Positions 10,562 to 20,978 of a DNA stretch of 64,000 nucleotides are shown here, piece by piece. The notes under the pieces are model-generated. The model saw nothing but the letters and a program-made list of their open reading frames with translations, was not told the origin of the DNA and searched no databases. Location of the stretch: assembly GCF_007625115.1 (NCBI RefSeq), contig NZ_VMNH01000005.1:535187-599186 (forward strand), written 5' to 3'. Each line of letters begins with the position of its first letter. Within the stretch, counting starts at the first letter, position 1. The position numbers and the translations under genes are program-made. The stretch comes from Sedimenticola selenatireducens. GTDB taxonomy: Bacteria > Pseudomonadota > Gammaproteobacteria > Chromatiales > Chromatiaceae.

Positions 10562-11149
10562 CTATTCACATCTGAGCGGGCAAATGCCCACCCGTTGTAA
10601 AAGTTCTGCCGTTTCAAAGAGGGGTAGCCCCATGACACCCGAAAAACTACCTTCCAGTTTGGCGATAAAGATCGCCCCGATGCCCTGGATGCCATATCCG
10701 CCCGCTTTATCGGCTGGCTCTCCGCTCTCCCAGTACGCTTCGGCCTGTACTCGGCTGATAGGCCGAAACTGCACGTGGCTGACACTTAGGCGAGTCTCTT
10801 CATGTTGCGAGATGACGGCGACACCGGTCAGTACCTTATGGGTGTTATCGGCGAGTTTCATCATCATTGCTATGGCGTCATCACGGCTATTGGGTTTGCC
10901 AAGGATTTGATGATCAATGACAACCGCCGTGTCAGCGCCAAGAATGGGTAAAGGTTTATCCCGATCACTTGATTTGAAACCGGCCCGGGCCTTGGTTAAG
11001 GCCATGCGAATCACATATTCCGCCGGGGCTTCTCCGGGTAGTGGTGTCTCATCTATGTTCACGCCAACCACAGTGTGGTGGACCCCGATCTGCATCAGTA
11101 GTTCACGACGGCGTGGTGAATTCGAGGCGAGATAGATCAGCGGCTGCAT
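10562..11149 (-). CDS. maf: Maf family nucleotide pyrophosphatase (YhdE-like)
   Basis: Hydrolyses non-canonical or excess nucleoside triphosphates; YhdE-type Maf proteins act on dTTP and UTP. It has 195 residues with the N-terminal signature LASNSPRRRELL and the conserved ILGADTAVVID. Position directly upstream of rng is the same as for yhdE in E. coli. It is the first gene of the maf-rng-yhdP-nit-tldD-pmbA block, and the 211-base gap upstream should hold the promoter. Confidence 0.95.
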   Translation of the reverse strand: MQPLIYLASNSPRRRELLMQIGVHHTVVGVNIDETPLPGEAPAEYVIRMALTKARAGFKSSDRDKPLPILGADTAVVIDHQILGKPNSRDDAIAMMMKLADNTHKVLTGVAVISQHEETRLSVSHVQFRPISRVQAEAYWESGEPADKAGGYGIQGIGAIFIAKLEGSFSGVMGLPLFETAELLQRVGICPLRCE

Positions 11150-11229
11150 GCTTAGCCTGTACTTCTTTGATTGAAAATAAAAACGGGTTGTGCTGCCAAC
11201 AGTGCGCTTAAAAAAACGTCGTTATTATT

Positions 11230-11274
11230 GACTGTCTAACCCTGGTTTTCAGTGCGGATCAGGGGTTGACAGTC
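11230..11274. repeat. 15-bp imperfect inverted repeat
   Basis: Left arm 11230-11244 and right arm 11260-11274 are near-perfect inverted copies (GACTGTCTAACCCTG against CAGGGGTTGACAGTC) around a 15-base loop. No T-run follows on either strand, so it is not a standard terminator. Related TAACCCT/AGGGTTA words recur at about 11284 and 11336 in the same intergenic gap. It lies between rlmH and maf and may be an operator or an mRNA stem-loop. Confidence 0.5.
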
Positions 11275-11360
11275 TCAGGTATAACCCTACACCAGTGTGA
11301 ATCTGAAAGACAGCAAAGAATGGCATGACTGTGCCAGGGTTACGGTTTTGCTATGCAGCA

Positions 11361-11831
11361 CTAAGCGCGGTGATAGGGATGGTTTTGCAGCAGGCTCCAT
11401 GCACGATAGAGCTGCTCTGATATGATGACGCGTACCAGTGGATGGGGTAGGGTAAGTGCAGAGAGCGACCAGCGGCCGTCGGCTCGTTCCAGGCAGGCCT
11501 CGGCAAGTCCTTCTGGTCCGCCGACCAGCAGGGCAATATCAGAACCCCCATTCATCCACTGTCCTAGTTGAGTCGAGAGTTGTTCGGTGCTCCAGGATTT
11601 TCCAATGACATCCAGGACCACTACACGACACCCTTTGGGTATGGCCTTCAACATGCGCTCGCCTTCATCTTTGACGGTTCGCCTGATGTCGGCGCTTTTA
11701 CCCCGATGACCGGGAGCGATCTCAACCAGCTTGAGGTTGCATTCCGGCGGGAGGCGCTTGGCATACTCTTGGTAGCCCTCCTGTACCCAGCGGGGCATTT
11801 TGTTACCGACTGTTATGAGGTGGATAATCAT
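11361..11831 (-). CDS. rlmH: 23S rRNA pseudouridine-1915 N3-methyltransferase RlmH
   Basis: SPOUT-class methyltransferase that methylates pseudouridine 1915 of 23S rRNA on the assembled 70S ribosome. It has 156 residues (155 in E. coli), with the SAM-binding LLVGGPEGL and the C-terminal [20 protein letters not shown] typical of the family. It usually follows rsfS directly; here a WYL regulator and a small membrane protein separate them. Confidence 0.97.
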   Translation of the reverse strand: MIIHLITVGNKMPRWVQEGYQEYAKRLPPECNLKLVEIAPGHRGKSADIRRTVKDEGERMLKAIPKGCRVVVLDVIGKSWSTEQLSTQLGQWMNGGSDIALLVGGPEGLAEACLERADGRWSLSALTLPHPLVRVIISEQLYRAWSLLQNHPYHRA

Positions 11832-11956
11832 GGTGACTGTTCAATAGAAGTGACCCGAAGTTTGCTGGCAACTCACTCAATTAACCGAGAGATCGGTACC
11901 CTATCAATCAGGACTATTTAAAGCAATTCATCCTGAACTCGGTCGTGGTGGTGAAC

Positions 11957-12184
11957 TTAGTCATCTAGCTTGTTGACGCCAAAAAAGATCATAAAGAACC
12001 AGATCACGCGTCTGGGCTGGACCATGAACCAGCCCAGAATTGGGGCAATGCCCAACAGAAAAAAGAGGACGGTGTAGTACTCCCGGGGCAGAAATATCAA
12101 TAGGAGGAGCCAGAGGCCCAGCCATAGTATAAAAAGTGTGCTGAGCCACTTAATCAGGGTGGATTGATTTTCTGGATATGACAT
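11957..12184 (-). CDS. Small two-helix membrane protein
   Basis: A 75-residue protein that I do not recognise. It has two hydrophobic segments, about residues 12-32 and 37-67, the second broken by a Gln-Pro-Arg-Arg turn. GGAAAG lies just upstream of the ATG, which supports translation. It sits between a WYL regulator and rlmH in the same direction. Confidence 0.6.
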   Translation of the reverse strand: MSYPENQSTLIKWLSTLFILWLGLWLLLLIFLPREYYTVLFFLLGIAPILGWFMVQPRRVIWFFMIFFGVNKLDD

Positions 12185-12320
12185 TGTGGCTTTCCATGCG
12201 TAATTGTCATGTCCGGGGTTTGGGGACGTTTAAGGTTGGGCTCTCGGGCGATAATGGTATCGCGCGTCCCTCTGACGGGAACTACGTTCATTATAATGAA
12301 CTAAAAGGGGTTTGTGTAGG

Positions 12321-13292
12321 CTATTTTTCCTTATAAAGGGCCAATGTATTTTGAAGCTGCTGCTGGATACGTGATCTGAGCTGGGACGGACCGATTACTT
12401 CGACATCGGCACCATACTTCAGAATATCCATCACCAACTCCTCTTCTCGGTGATAGGGGATGCGCAGTTCATATTCTCCCTTTTCTGACCAGCTCGATTG
12501 TTGCAGGGGATGCCATGCCTCACGACTAACCCAGCGAGCTCGTCTCGGGGTGAAGCGAAGATGGGCCATATGGCTGGATTGGCCTGAAAAAATGCCGTAG
12601 GAGTTGGTGGTGTGGGCGTCCAGCTCCTCCGGGGTGAGATCAAGGGCGTTATCTGTCAACACTTCGGCTTTGGTCAGTGCATCAAGGGCAAAAGTCCGAA
12701 GTCCCTGCCGTAAATGGCAATAAGCATCCAGGTACCAGTTGTCTCGGTAGTAGGTCAGGCGTTGGGGGGAGAGTGTTCGCTCGGTGGCTGCATCTGATGC
12801 CCGTTGGTAATAGCTGATTTTCAGCTGTCTTCGTTGGGCCAAGGCGCCACTGACTCGCTGAAAGTATTCACCCGCCGGACGTGAGGTGGCCCGCAGTATG
12901 CGGATGCGTTGTGACAGATGGTTCCCCCCTAACGCCTGGGCCTTGAGCAGTGACTCGATGCGGTTTTTCAGGGGCGCCAGTTGTTGGTCAAGCAAGCCGG
13001 GCTGGACATGCTCCAACAACTGTTGGACGCTCAGCAGGGCGTGCAACTCTGAACTATTGAACCAAACGCCCGGTAGTTCATACATCTCTCCTTCGCTGCG
13101 ATCATAATAGTAGCCATTTAATTCCCGGTCATACTTAATGGGTGCATTAAGATAGAGACGCATGGCGTCAATGATCCGCTTCGCTGTGGCTCGAGAGCAC
13201 TCCAGCTCTTCCTCAATGCGCTGTCGCGATACGGGGTATCGGGAAGCGCTGAGTAGTTTGTGCAGATCAAATATGCGGTCGAATCGGTCCAT
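12321..13292 (-). CDS. WYL-domain transcriptional regulator
   Basis: Regulator of 323 residues with an N-terminal DeoR-like winged helix-turn-helix (about 5-60), a central WYL domain (about 145-225) and a C-terminal WCX-like extension. WYL domains sense nucleic acids or nucleotide ligands in characterised relatives such as DriD and the phage-defence regulator BrxR. It is inserted between rsfS and rlmH, which are normally adjacent. Its target is unknown; the small membrane protein downstream is a candidate by position only. Confidence 0.85.
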   Translation of the reverse strand: MDRFDRIFDLHKLLSASRYPVSRQRIEEELECSRATAKRIIDAMRLYLNAPIKYDRELNGYYYDRSEGEMYELPGVWFNSSELHALLSVQQLLEHVQPGLLDQQLAPLKNRIESLLKAQALGGNHLSQRIRILRATSRPAGEYFQRVSGALAQRRQLKISYYQRASDAATERTLSPQRLTYYRDNWYLDAYCHLRQGLRTFALDALTKAEVLTDNALDLTPEELDAHTTNSYGIFSGQSSHMAHLRFTPRRARWVSREAWHPLQQSSWSEKGEYELRIPYHREEELVMDILKYGADVEVIGPSQLRSRIQQQLQNTLALYKEK

Positions 13293-13335
13293 TGTGACTG
13301 AGCTGTGCGCAATGTGGGGGATGCCACTGTGTGGG

Positions 13336-13695
13336 CTATTGTCGTTTTACTGACGGGGTATCGTTTGCTGGAGTGTCGAGATCCCAAAGCCGCTCAAGCT
13401 GATAAAAGTCCCGCACTTTGGTTTGCATGACATGAATCACGACGTCATTCAAATCAACCAGAACCCACTCGCCCTCTTTCAGTCCCTCGGTGCCGAGGGG
13501 TGTTTCGCCGACCTCTTTTGCTTTGTAGGCGACGGTCTCCGCTATGGAGGCTACATGTCGATTGGAGGTGCCGCTGGCGATGATCATAAGATCGGTGATG
13601 CTGGTCTTGCCCCGGACATCCAGCACCTTTACATCCAGTGCCTTCATGTCGTCGAGTGTTTTCAGGATAAGGTCGCGAAGTTCGTCTGTCTGCAT
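13336..13695 (-). CDS. rsfS: Ribosomal silencing factor RsfS
   Basis: Iojap-family protein that binds L14 and blocks subunit joining in starvation. It has 119 residues and the conserved core DVRGKTSITDLMIIASGTS. A short Thr/Pro-rich C-terminal tail extends past the usual ~105 residues. It follows nadD, the classical arrangement. Confidence 0.96.
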   Translation of the reverse strand: MQTDELRDLILKTLDDMKALDVKVLDVRGKTSITDLMIIASGTSNRHVASIAETVAYKAKEVGETPLGTEGLKEGEWVLVDLNDVVIHVMQTKVRDFYQLERLWDLDTPANDTPSVKRQ

Positions 13696-13774
13696 ATCTC
13701 TCTACGCTGTAATTGAAAAAGTTACTTCAAAGGTGATTTTATATTAAAAATGCGGCAGCCACAGAGATTTAGGT

Positions 13775-14383
13775 TCACTGATAGAGTTTCTTTTCTAAAA
13801 TTTGCTGTAGTACCGGGTCAGGCAGCAGGTAGCGGGGGGATTTTCCATGCTGGAGCAACATCCGAATTTGGGTGGCTGATATCTCCAGTTGGGTAACGGA
13901 CAGGGGGAGGATGAGTCCAGAGGCCTTTGTGCTTAAATCGCTCGGATTATGCGTGATTCGATCTTGATAATGAGTCGGATCAGTTTCTCCTGGTCGTTGC
14001 ATCACCACTAGATGGCAAAGTGACAAGATCTGGTTGGGTTCTTTCCAAAGGGGGAAACCATTAAAGGCATCACTTCCCAGCAGCAGGCAGAAGGTCTCGT
14101 CTGGTTGTTCTGCCGTTAGCGAAAGCAGGGTATCCACCGTATAAGACTTCCCCCTTCTCTCCAACTCCCGGGTGTCAATGGTCAAGAGCGGTTCATCCTC
14201 AACCGCAGCCTTTAGAAGATCTAGACGCTGTTGTGGGGTGCTGGTGGGTGCGTCTCTGTGCGGTGGGTCTGATAACGGGATCAGTTTGATCTGGCTCAGC
14301 CCCAGCGCCTGTTGAACATCCAATGCAGTACGCAGATGGCCGTAGTGGATGGGATCAAAAGTGCCGCCGAGTATGCCAATCAT
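13775..14383 (-). CDS. nadD: Nicotinate-mononucleotide adenylyltransferase
   Basis: Makes deamido-NAD from nicotinate mononucleotide and ATP. The nucleotidyltransferase motif GGTFDPIHYGH is at residues 5-15 and the C-terminal SATQIRMLL matches the family ISSTxIR motif. I start at the ATG at 14383; AGGAGG lies upstream at a rather long spacing. A GTG at 14419 is in frame and would add 12 residues, almost touching the proA stop at 14423. It is co-directional with proA and rsfS. Confidence 0.93.
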   Translation of the reverse strand: MIGILGGTFDPIHYGHLRTALDVQQALGLSQIKLIPLSDPPHRDAPTSTPQQRLDLLKAAVEDEPLLTIDTRELERRGKSYTVDTLLSLTAEQPDETFCLLLGSDAFNGFPLWKEPNQILSLCHLVVMQRPGETDPTHYQDRITHNPSDLSTKASGLILPLSVTQLEISATQIRMLLQHGKSPRYLLPDPVLQQILEKKLYQ

Positions 14384-14422
14384 AAAAGGTTTGGTGCCCC
14401 TCCTTGGATGGAGGGACACTTC

Positions 14423-15700
14423 CTAGGTGCGGATGTGCCCATCGCCAAGGACAATGAACTTGACTGAAGTAAGACCTTCGAGGCCGACGGGGCCACGAGC
14501 GTGGAATTTGTCTGTCGAAATACCGATTTCGGCACCCAAGCCATACTCAAAACCATCCGCAAAACGTGTAGAGGCATTCACCATCACTGAGCTGGAGTCC
14601 ACTTCCGAGAGGAAGCGCCGGGCGCGGGTATAGTTCTCGGTAACGATGGACTCTGTATGCCCGGAGCTATGCCGGTTGATGTGATCAATCGCCTCATCCA
14701 TGTTCTTTACTACGCGAATCGAGAGAACCGGCCCAAGGTATTCTGTATCCCAGTCTTCGTCCGTTGCGGGTATGCACCCCTCCAAGATTTCGCAGCAACA
14801 GGGGCAGCCACGTAGCTCCACCTCATGCTCGGAAAAGGCGGCCCCCAGCAGGGGTAGAATATCCTCTGCAATAGCTTCGGCCACCAGCAGGGTCTCCATG
14901 GTGTTGCAGGTGCCATAGCGTTGGGTTTTGGCGTTGATGGCGATATCAAACGCCTTGACGTTATCGGCCTGATCATCAATATAAACGTGGCAGATGCCAT
15001 CGAGATGTTTGATGACTGGAACACGCGCATCCTTGGAGATGCGCTCAATCAGTCCTTTGCCGCCACGCGGTATAATCACATCAATCGCCTCGGGCATGGT
15101 GATCATGGCACCCACCGCCGCCCGGTCCGTGGTGGCCACGACTTGAACGCAATCGGCAGGGAGTCCGCTCTGTTCCAAGCCGCGCTGAATGCTGGCGGCG
15201 ATAGCCTGGTTTGAGTGAAAGGCCTCAGAGCCGCCCCGTAGTACGGTGGCATTGCCTGATTTTAGGCAGAGTGCGGCCGCATCCGCCGTAACATTGGGGC
15301 GAGACTCATAGATGATGCCTACCACGCCTAGCGGTACGCGCATACGTCCCACTTGAATGCCGGTGGGCCGGTATTTCATGTCAAAGATCTCACCAATGGG
15401 ATCACTGAGGGAGATGATCTGCTGAATCCCTTCAATCATGCTGTCGATACGCCCTGGTGTCAGTTCCAGACGATCGAGTAGGGCCGCATCAAGACCTTTC
15501 GCTCTACCGGCCTCAAGATCGCGCTGATTTTCGGCCATCAGCTGTTCTCGCTGTTCCTCCAGGTCCTGGGCGATCGCCAGCAAGGCCGCATTTTTGTCAC
15601 CCGTAGAGGCGGCTGCGAGTCTGCGTGATGCGGCTCGGGCGCGTTGACCGAGTTCGGTCATATAACGGTTGATGTCTACAATTTCACTCGACATGGTCAT
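14423..15700 (-). CDS. proA: Gamma-glutamyl phosphate reductase
   Basis: Second step of proline synthesis, the NADPH-dependent reduction of glutamyl-5-phosphate. It has 425 residues with catalytic Cys265 in [15 protein letters not shown] at the start leaves two possible ATGs, six bases apart. Its position between holA and nadD is also seen in Pseudomonas. Confidence 0.97.
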   Translation of the reverse strand: MTMSSEIVDINRYMTELGQRARAASRRLAAASTGDKNAALLAIAQDLEEQREQLMAENQRDLEAGRAKGLDAALLDRLELTPGRIDSMIEGIQQIISLSDPIGEIFDMKYRPTGIQVGRMRVPLGVVGIIYESRPNVTADAAALCLKSGNATVLRGGSEAFHSNQAIAASIQRGLEQSGLPADCVQVVATTDRAAVGAMITMPEAIDVIIPRGGKGLIERISKDARVPVIKHLDGICHVYIDDQADNVKAFDIAINAKTQRYGTCNTMETLLVAEAIAEDILPLLGAAFSEHEVELRGCPCCCEILEGCIPATDEDWDTEYLGPVLSIRVVKNMDEAIDHINRHSSGHTESIVTENYTRARRFLSEVDSSSVMVNASTRFADGFEYGLGAEIGISTDKFHARGPVGLEGLTSVKFIVLGDGHIRT

Positions 15701-15780
15701 TCCGGTGTTCGGTAAGCTGAATGTAATGGAGGGAGTCTAACAAATTGTTTCGGGGTTGCGTGAGACAATCTGTCGAGCGG

Positions 15781-16806
15781 TTACTCCGCCAGTAGTGGTG
15801 CACCTGCCATGCGGGTGCAGATGCGCTGCAGTTGCAACCATGGGTCTTGCGGGTTTTGCCCCTTGATGGCTCGGTCGGTGAGGCAGCAGAGTTGCAGCAG
15901 TTTTTTCCATTCCCGTCGGTTTAATCTCTGCAGGCCCTGACTGACCAATGGTTTGCGTTTGTCCCACACTTCACGGGCTGTTGCGACGACTTGTTGTGGT
16001 GAGCGTCCCTGTTCAACTTGCTGTGCTAAGGTGCAGAGGAGCCTGATTTCCCGTGTCAGTGCCCAGAGTATAATGGGCGCGGCGGTGCCTTCTGCGCGCA
16101 GCCCGTTAAGCATGCGTATACTGCGGGCGATGCCTCCTTCAAGTGCACTGTCTACCAGTCCATAAATGTCGTATCGAGCGCTATCCGCAACGGATTCCTG
16201 GAGCTGCTCTAGATTGATCACGCCCGCGCCGAAAAGCAGCAGCAGTTTGTCGATCTCTTGGGCTGCCGCCAGTAAATTGCCCTCAATTCGCTCCGCCAGC
16301 AGGTGCGCAACTTGTGGACCAGGGATCAGCCCAGCCGTTCGCATGCGCTGTTCAATCCAGGGCTGCAGACGGTTTCCCTCGATCGGCCAGATCTGAATAA
16401 ATACACCTTTCGATTCGAGGGCCTTGAGCCATTTGCTACTGATCTGGCTCTTGTCGAGCTTGGGTAGGGTGAGCAGCAGAATGGTGTCTTCCGGGGGGCG
16501 GTCGGCATATTCACTGAGTGCTTTGCCGCCCTCTCTGCCGGGTTTGCCTGAAGGAAGGCGAAGATCAATGATCCGCTTCTCCGCAAAGAGCGAGAGGCTG
16601 TTGGCCTCGGCGGTCAGCTCGTTCCAGTCAAATTTTGCTGTGGCGTCGAGTATGTCTCGCCCGCTGAAATCTTGGGCTCTGGCGCTTGAGCGGATAGTGT
16701 CACTGGCTTCGTTGATCTGTAACGGTTCGTCCCCGCTGACGACATAGATAGGGGCCAGGCCATTCCGTTGAATTTGCGATAACAGCTCATGGGGGCGGAC
16801 GCGCAT
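15781..16806 (-). CDS. holA: DNA polymerase III delta subunit
   Basis: Clamp-loader subunit that opens the beta clamp. It has 341 residues (343 in E. coli), an AAA+-like N-terminal domain beginning ELLSQIQRNGLAPIYVVSGD, and the family C-terminal helical collar. It follows lptE by 22 bases, as in E. coli. Confidence 0.95.
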   Translation of the reverse strand: MRVRPHELLSQIQRNGLAPIYVVSGDEPLQINEASDTIRSSARAQDFSGRDILDATAKFDWNELTAEANSLSLFAEKRIIDLRLPSGKPGREGGKALSEYADRPPEDTILLLTLPKLDKSQISSKWLKALESKGVFIQIWPIEGNRLQPWIEQRMRTAGLIPGPQVAHLLAERIEGNLLAAAQEIDKLLLLFGAGVINLEQLQESVADSARYDIYGLVDSALEGGIARSIRMLNGLRAEGTAAPIILWALTREIRLLCTLAQQVEQGRSPQQVVATAREVWDKRKPLVSQGLQRLNRREWKKLLQLCCLTDRAIKGQNPQDPWLQLQRICTRMAGAPLLAE

Positions 16807-16828
16807 CGGAGTCTACGGGTGGCCGCTA

Positions 16829-17332
16829 CTAAAGCTGCGCTTCCAGCCTTCGCATGATTTGCGAGGCGAGGTCGCGTTGCATATCTTTACGCAAGGTTCC
16901 TTCTTCCTGCTGCTTACCCAGTACCTCTGTCTCTGAATTGAGGTAGGTGCTGGTAATGCTGACGACTTGCTCTTTAACCAGTTCATGGCCGTCTGCGGCA
17001 ATCAAGCTGAAAGTGGCCCCTTCATGCAGCTCGTATTCAGCCACATTTCCGTTGCCGTCTACAGAGATGACGCGCCGGTCACTGGCTCGCTGGGTGATTT
17101 TCAGCGTGCTGACGGCACTGTCGCGGGTTTTAACCACCTGTAAATCACTGTAAGTGATCATCTGGGTCAGCTCTCTGCCCAGCTCTTCATATTCTCCGAC
17201 GCCCTGAATGAATACGGGGCCTATTGAACTGGGGAGGTTGGTGCTGCCGCGCAGTTGAAAGCCGCATCCCTGAAGCGTCAGCGATGCCACCATTATCAAG
17301 AGTGCAAGGTGGCGTGACTTAATCCCAATCAT
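16829..17332 (-). CDS. lptE: LPS-assembly lipoprotein LptE
   Basis: Outer-membrane lipoprotein that plugs the LptD barrel and helps insert lipopolysaccharide. It has 167 residues with a lipoprotein signal peptide ending at the lipobox before Cys23 (LTLQGC), followed by GFQLRG, a family hallmark. It lies between leuS and holA as in other gammaproteobacteria. Confidence 0.95.
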   Translation of the reverse strand: MIGIKSRHLALLIMVASLTLQGCGFQLRGSTNLPSSIGPVFIQGVGEYEELGRELTQMITYSDLQVVKTRDSAVSTLKITQRASDRRVISVDGNGNVAEYELHEGATFSLIAADGHELVKEQVVSITSTYLNSETEVLGKQQEEGTLRKDMQRDLASQIMRRLEAQL

Positions 17333-17374
17333 GTTGTTCTCCGCTCTTGCAGACAGTGTCTGCTCCTTTAGGCA

Positions 17375-19960
17375 TTATTTTGCGACAATATTAACCAGTT
17401 TATTGGGTACCACAATAATTTTACGTATCTGGGCATCGCCGATGAATTTCTGAGCGTTAGGGTCATCTTGAGCGGCCTGTTCAATGGCTGCCTTGTCTGC
17501 ATCAGCGGGGACTTCGATTTTGGCCCTTACCTTACCGTTGACCTGAATGACGTACTGTATGGAGTCCTGAATCAAGGCACTCTCATCGGCCTGTGGCCAG
17601 GTCGAGTTCAGTATTTCATCGCCAAGGCCAAGCGTGCGCCACAATTCATGGGTCATGTGGGGTGCAATGGGGCCCAGTAGTCGCAGGACAATGCTCATGC
17701 CTTCACGAAGTAGGGCTGCATCGTTTGGTTCATCGCCCAGTTTATAGAGCGTGTTGACGATCTTCATGGCAGCCGAAACGACGGTGTTGAATTGCTGGCG
17801 ATCGTAATCGAAACAGGCCTGTTTAAGGGCGGTGTGTATCTCAAGTCTTGCCGTTCTCTGCTCGGCGTTTAAGTTGTTCAATGTGCCATCTGTTGTGGCA
17901 ATGATCGTGTGCTTTTTATAAGCCAACGCCCAAAGACGTTTCAGAAAACGGTTGGCGCCTTCTACGCCATCATCGGACCACTCCAGTGATTGCTCAGGAG
18001 GTGATGTGAACATGGTATAGAGGCGTACTGTATCAGCGCCAAATTTATCGACCAGCGATTGTGGGTCGACGCCATTATTCTTTGATTTCGACATCTTTTC
18101 GATGCCGCCAATCTCGACTGAATTGCCATCGGCGATAAGCTTGGCGCTGACTACTCGGCCTTTTTCGTCTTGCACGGTTTCTACGTCAGCCGGGTTGTAC
18201 CAGGATTTCCCGCCATCGCTCTCGCTACGATAATAGGTCTCGGCCACCACCATGCCTTGTGTCAGCAGCTTGGTGAAGGGTTCACTGTTATCGATCAGTC
18301 CCGCATCACGCATCAGCTTGTTGTAGAAGCGTGCGTAGAGCAGATGCAGGATAGCGTGTTCGATGCCGCCGATGTAGTGATCGACAGGCAGCCAGTAGCG
18401 GGCCCGCTGGTCCAGCATTTGATCATCTGCATCCGGGCAGGTATATCGGGCGAAGTACCAGGAGGACTCCATGAAGGTATCAAAGGTGTCCGTTTCGCGT
18501 TCAGCATCACCGCCGCATTCAGGGCACGGGGTTTGATACCACTCGGGCATCTTCTTGATAGGCGATCCGCCAGTGGCATCAAACGCAATGTCTTCTGGAA
18601 GAATAACAGGAAGCTGCTCTTTGGGTACCGGGACGATGCCGCAGCGATCACAATGAATCATGGGGATTGGCGCGCCCCAGTAGCGTTGTCGGGAGACTCC
18701 CCAGTCACGCAGACGGAAGTTAACCCTTTTTTCGCCTTTGCCTGCAGACTCAAGGTGTTGGGCAATGGCTTCGAAAGCATCGGCTGAGCTCAATTCATCG
18801 AAGATACCTGAGTTTGTCAGTACGCCCTTCTCGGTATAGGCGGCCTTGTCAATCGCGCAGTCACTGCCGTCAGGGGAGAGGATGACCTGCTTGATCGGGA
18901 TGTCATAGCGGTGTGCAAACTCCCAGTCCCGCTGATCATGCCCGGGGACTGCCATCACGGCCCCAGTGCCGTAACCCATCAATACGAAGTTGGCTGCAAA
19001 GATCGGTACAGGCTCCCCGGTAATGGGATGCAGGGCATTGATACCGAGGCGATGGCCTTTTTTCTCCATCAGCTCAATATCTGCTTCGGAGGTACTGCCT
19101 TGCCGACACTCATCAATGAAGGTGTGCAGTTCTGGATTATTCTCTGCGGCTTTTAGGGCAAGAGGGTGTTCTGCTGCGACGGCCATATAGGTGACGCCCA
19201 TAAGGGTGTCTGGACGAGTCGTGTAGATGGTGACTGTCTCATTGGAGTCTTCGATGCCGAACTCCATCTGCACGCCTTCGGAGCGGCCGATCCAGTTCCT
19301 TTGCATGGTGCGCACCTGTTCTGGCCACTCCTCCATGCGATCCAGTTCTTCCAGTAATTCGTCTGCATAGTCAGTAATCTTGACGAACCACTGGGGGATT
19401 TCGCGTCTTTCTACTAGGGCGCCAGAGCGCCAGCCGCGACCATCAATTACTTGCTCGTTGGCAAGCACGGTCTGATCAACCGGGTCCCAGTTGACGACAG
19501 AGTTCTTGCGGTAGACCAGTCCTTTTTTGAACAGCTCGGTAAACAGCCACTGCTCCCACTTATAGTACTCGGGCTTGCAGGTTGCCAGCTCTCGTCCCCA
19601 GTCATAGCCAAAGCCCAGCTGTTGTAGCTGGTTTTTCATGTAGTCAATATTGGCGTAAGTCCATTTGGCTGGAGCCATCTTGTTTTTTATTGCGGCCCCT
19701 TCTGCGGGTAAGCCGAATGCATCCCAGCCCATGGGTTGTAAAACGTTTTTCCCCAGCATGCGCTGATAGCGTGTAACAACGTCGCCAATCGTGTAATTGC
19801 GCACGTGCCCCATATGCAGTTTTCCACTGGGATAGGGGAACATGGAGAGGCAGTAGTACTTCTCTTTGGTCGTATCTTCAGTGACCTGGAAGCTCTTATT
19901 GTCTGTCCAGTATTGTTGTGCTGCAGGCTCAATGGAGGCTGGTGTATATGTCTCTTTCAT
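17375..19960 (-). CDS. leuS: Leucyl-tRNA synthetase
   Basis: Class I aminoacyl-tRNA synthetase of 861 residues (860 in E. coli). The HIGH motif appears as HMGH at 49-52 and the KMSKS loop as KMSKSKNNG at about residue 620. The editing domain and a Cys-rich zinc insertion (CDRCGIVPV, then CPECGG) are present. It is the first gene of the leuS-lptE-holA-proA-nadD-rsfS run, divergent from ybeL. Confidence 0.98.
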   Translation of the reverse strand: MKETYTPASIEPAAQQYWTDNKSFQVTEDTTKEKYYCLSMFPYPSGKLHMGHVRNYTIGDVVTRYQRMLGKNVLQPMGWDAFGLPAEGAAIKNKMAPAKWTYANIDYMKNQLQQLGFGYDWGRELATCKPEYYKWEQWLFTELFKKGLVYRKNSVVNWDPVDQTVLANEQVIDGRGWRSGALVERREIPQWFVKITDYADELLEELDRMEEWPEQVRTMQRNWIGRSEGVQMEFGIEDSNETVTIYTTRPDTLMGVTYMAVAAEHPLALKAAENNPELHTFIDECRQGSTSEADIELMEKKGHRLGINALHPITGEPVPIFAANFVLMGYGTGAVMAVPGHDQRDWEFAHRYDIPIKQVILSPDGSDCAIDKAAYTEKGVLTNSGIFDELSSADAFEAIAQHLESAGKGEKRVNFRLRDWGVSRQRYWGAPIPMIHCDRCGIVPVPKEQLPVILPEDIAFDATGGSPIKKMPEWYQTPCPECGGDAERETDTFDTFMESSWYFARYTCPDADDQMLDQRARYWLPVDHYIGGIEHAILHLLYARFYNKLMRDAGLIDNSEPFTKLLTQGMVVAETYYRSESDGGKSWYNPADVETVQDEKGRVVSAKLIADGNSVEIGGIEKMSKSKNNGVDPQSLVDKFGADTVRLYTMFTSPPEQSLEWSDDGVEGANRFLKRLWALAYKKHTIIATTDGTLNNLNAEQRTARLEIHTALKQACFDYDRQQFNTVVSAAMKIVNTLYKLGDEPNDAALLREGMSIVLRLLGPIAPHMTHELWRTLGLGDEILNSTWPQADESALIQDSIQYVIQVNGKVRAKIEVPADADKAAIEQAAQDDPNAQKFIGDAQIRKIIVVPNKLVNIVAK

Positions 19961-20211
19961 TTTCAGGGCGGGTTACTAATAAATGCTGTAGATTAAACGA
20001 CTAAGGATACCCTACCACCGGTTAGACATGAAGGCATATCATCTGTCGGGACGGACATAAAAGCCATTCTTCAGGGCTTTTTGTCAATAAACAGGAAAAA
20101 AGTGCGTATTCTGTGTTAGCCCTGTCTTGAGTTATGGCGAAGTTGGTGTAAAACATAACTATAAGAGCGATCGTTTTGTGCCATGTAACAGAGACGAAGT
20201 AAGGATGCATT

Positions 20212-20739
20212 ATGAGCGATAGAGATGAGAAAGATCCCGTCGAGCGGATGGTAGATGCCTATGAGCGGATGTTGGAGTATGTGGATGGGGTGATTGGCAA
20301 AGCAGAAAAAAGTACGTTGCCCTCACTCAAGAAGAGTTTGGATGCGGCGAGGGAAAAGGCCGTTGAACTGAATGAGTTGACGCGTGAAGAGGCGGAAAAA
20401 ATTGCCACTTACGTCGAGCGGGATATGAAAGAGGCCGCCCATTTTCTGGTAGAGACGGGTGATGAATTTCGGGATTGGTTCCGATTTGATGTGGAGTTGA
20501 TAGAGGGGCGGCTAATGGAGATGTTTGCCTCGGTTGCTGACCGGACGCGTCTGGAATTAGAGCGTTTTGCCAATCAGGCTCGGCAAGCGGCTATCTACCG
20601 AACAGGTGAGGTTACCGGGCCGGGTACCCTGGTTTGTGATCAGTGCGGTAAGGAGTTGCACTTCCATAAGGCCGGGCATATTCCGCCCTGCTCAAAATGT
20701 CGAGGTACAACCTATCGGCGAAGTTCAGAGCAGGTGTAA
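20212..20739 (+). CDS. ybeL: Zinc-ribbon protein, YbeL/DUF1451 family
   Basis: Protein of 175 residues with a helical, charged N-terminal part and a C-terminal zinc ribbon formed by C142, C145, C160 and C163. It belongs to the DUF1451 family, whose function is not established. ybeL is likewise divergent from leuS in E. coli, which supports orthology. A bidirectional terminator follows. Confidence 0.88.
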   Translation: MSDRDEKDPVERMVDAYERMLEYVDGVIGKAEKSTLPSLKKSLDAAREKAVELNELTREEAEKIATYVERDMKEAAHFLVETGDEFRDWFRFDVELIEGRLMEMFASVADRTRLELERFANQARQAAIYRTGEVTGPGTLVCDQCGKELHFHKAGHIPPCSKCRGTTYRRSSEQV

Positions 20740-20762
20740 GCTTGGGCATAATCAGGCAATAA

Positions 20763-20788
20763 AAAACCCGTCGTTTTTGACGGGTTTT
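20763..20788. terminator. Bidirectional terminator between ybeL and rpmG
   Basis: A perfect 10-bp stem (AAAACCCGTC and GACGGGTTTT) has A-rich and T-rich flanks, so it can stop transcription from both convergent genes. Confidence 0.9.
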
Positions 20789-20810
20789 TAGTTTCGCAAG
20801 AGCGCTAAGA

Positions 20811-20966
20811 TTATTTAATCTTGGCTTCCTTGTACATGACATGCTTGCGAACTTTGGGATCGAATTTTTTGATCTCCATCTTGCCCGGCATGTTGCGCTT
20901 GTTTTTGGTGGTGGTGTAGAAGTGACCGGTTCCGGCACTTGATACGAGTCTGATTTTATCACGCAT
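20811..20966 (-). CDS. rpmG: 50S ribosomal protein L33
   Basis: Small ribosomal protein of 51 residues that starts [20 protein letters not shown] and ends MYKEAKIK, matching L33. The length and Lys-rich composition fit. It is the Cys-free (zinc-independent) form. It follows rpmB by 12 bases with a good ribosome site, AAGGAG. Confidence 0.97.
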   Translation of the reverse strand: MRDKIRLVSSAGTGHFYTTTKNKRNMPGKMEIKKFDPKVRKHVMYKEAKIK

Positions 20967-20978
20967 GGTCTCTGCTCC

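Noticed and set aside
10221..10910. 229-codon plus-strand ORF across maf and rng
   Set aside because: It is antisense to two strongly recognised genes, and its Ser/Arg-rich composition is typical of a shadow frame.
18170..18787. 205-codon plus-strand ORF within leuS
   Set aside because: Antisense to the leuS catalytic region; no independent support.
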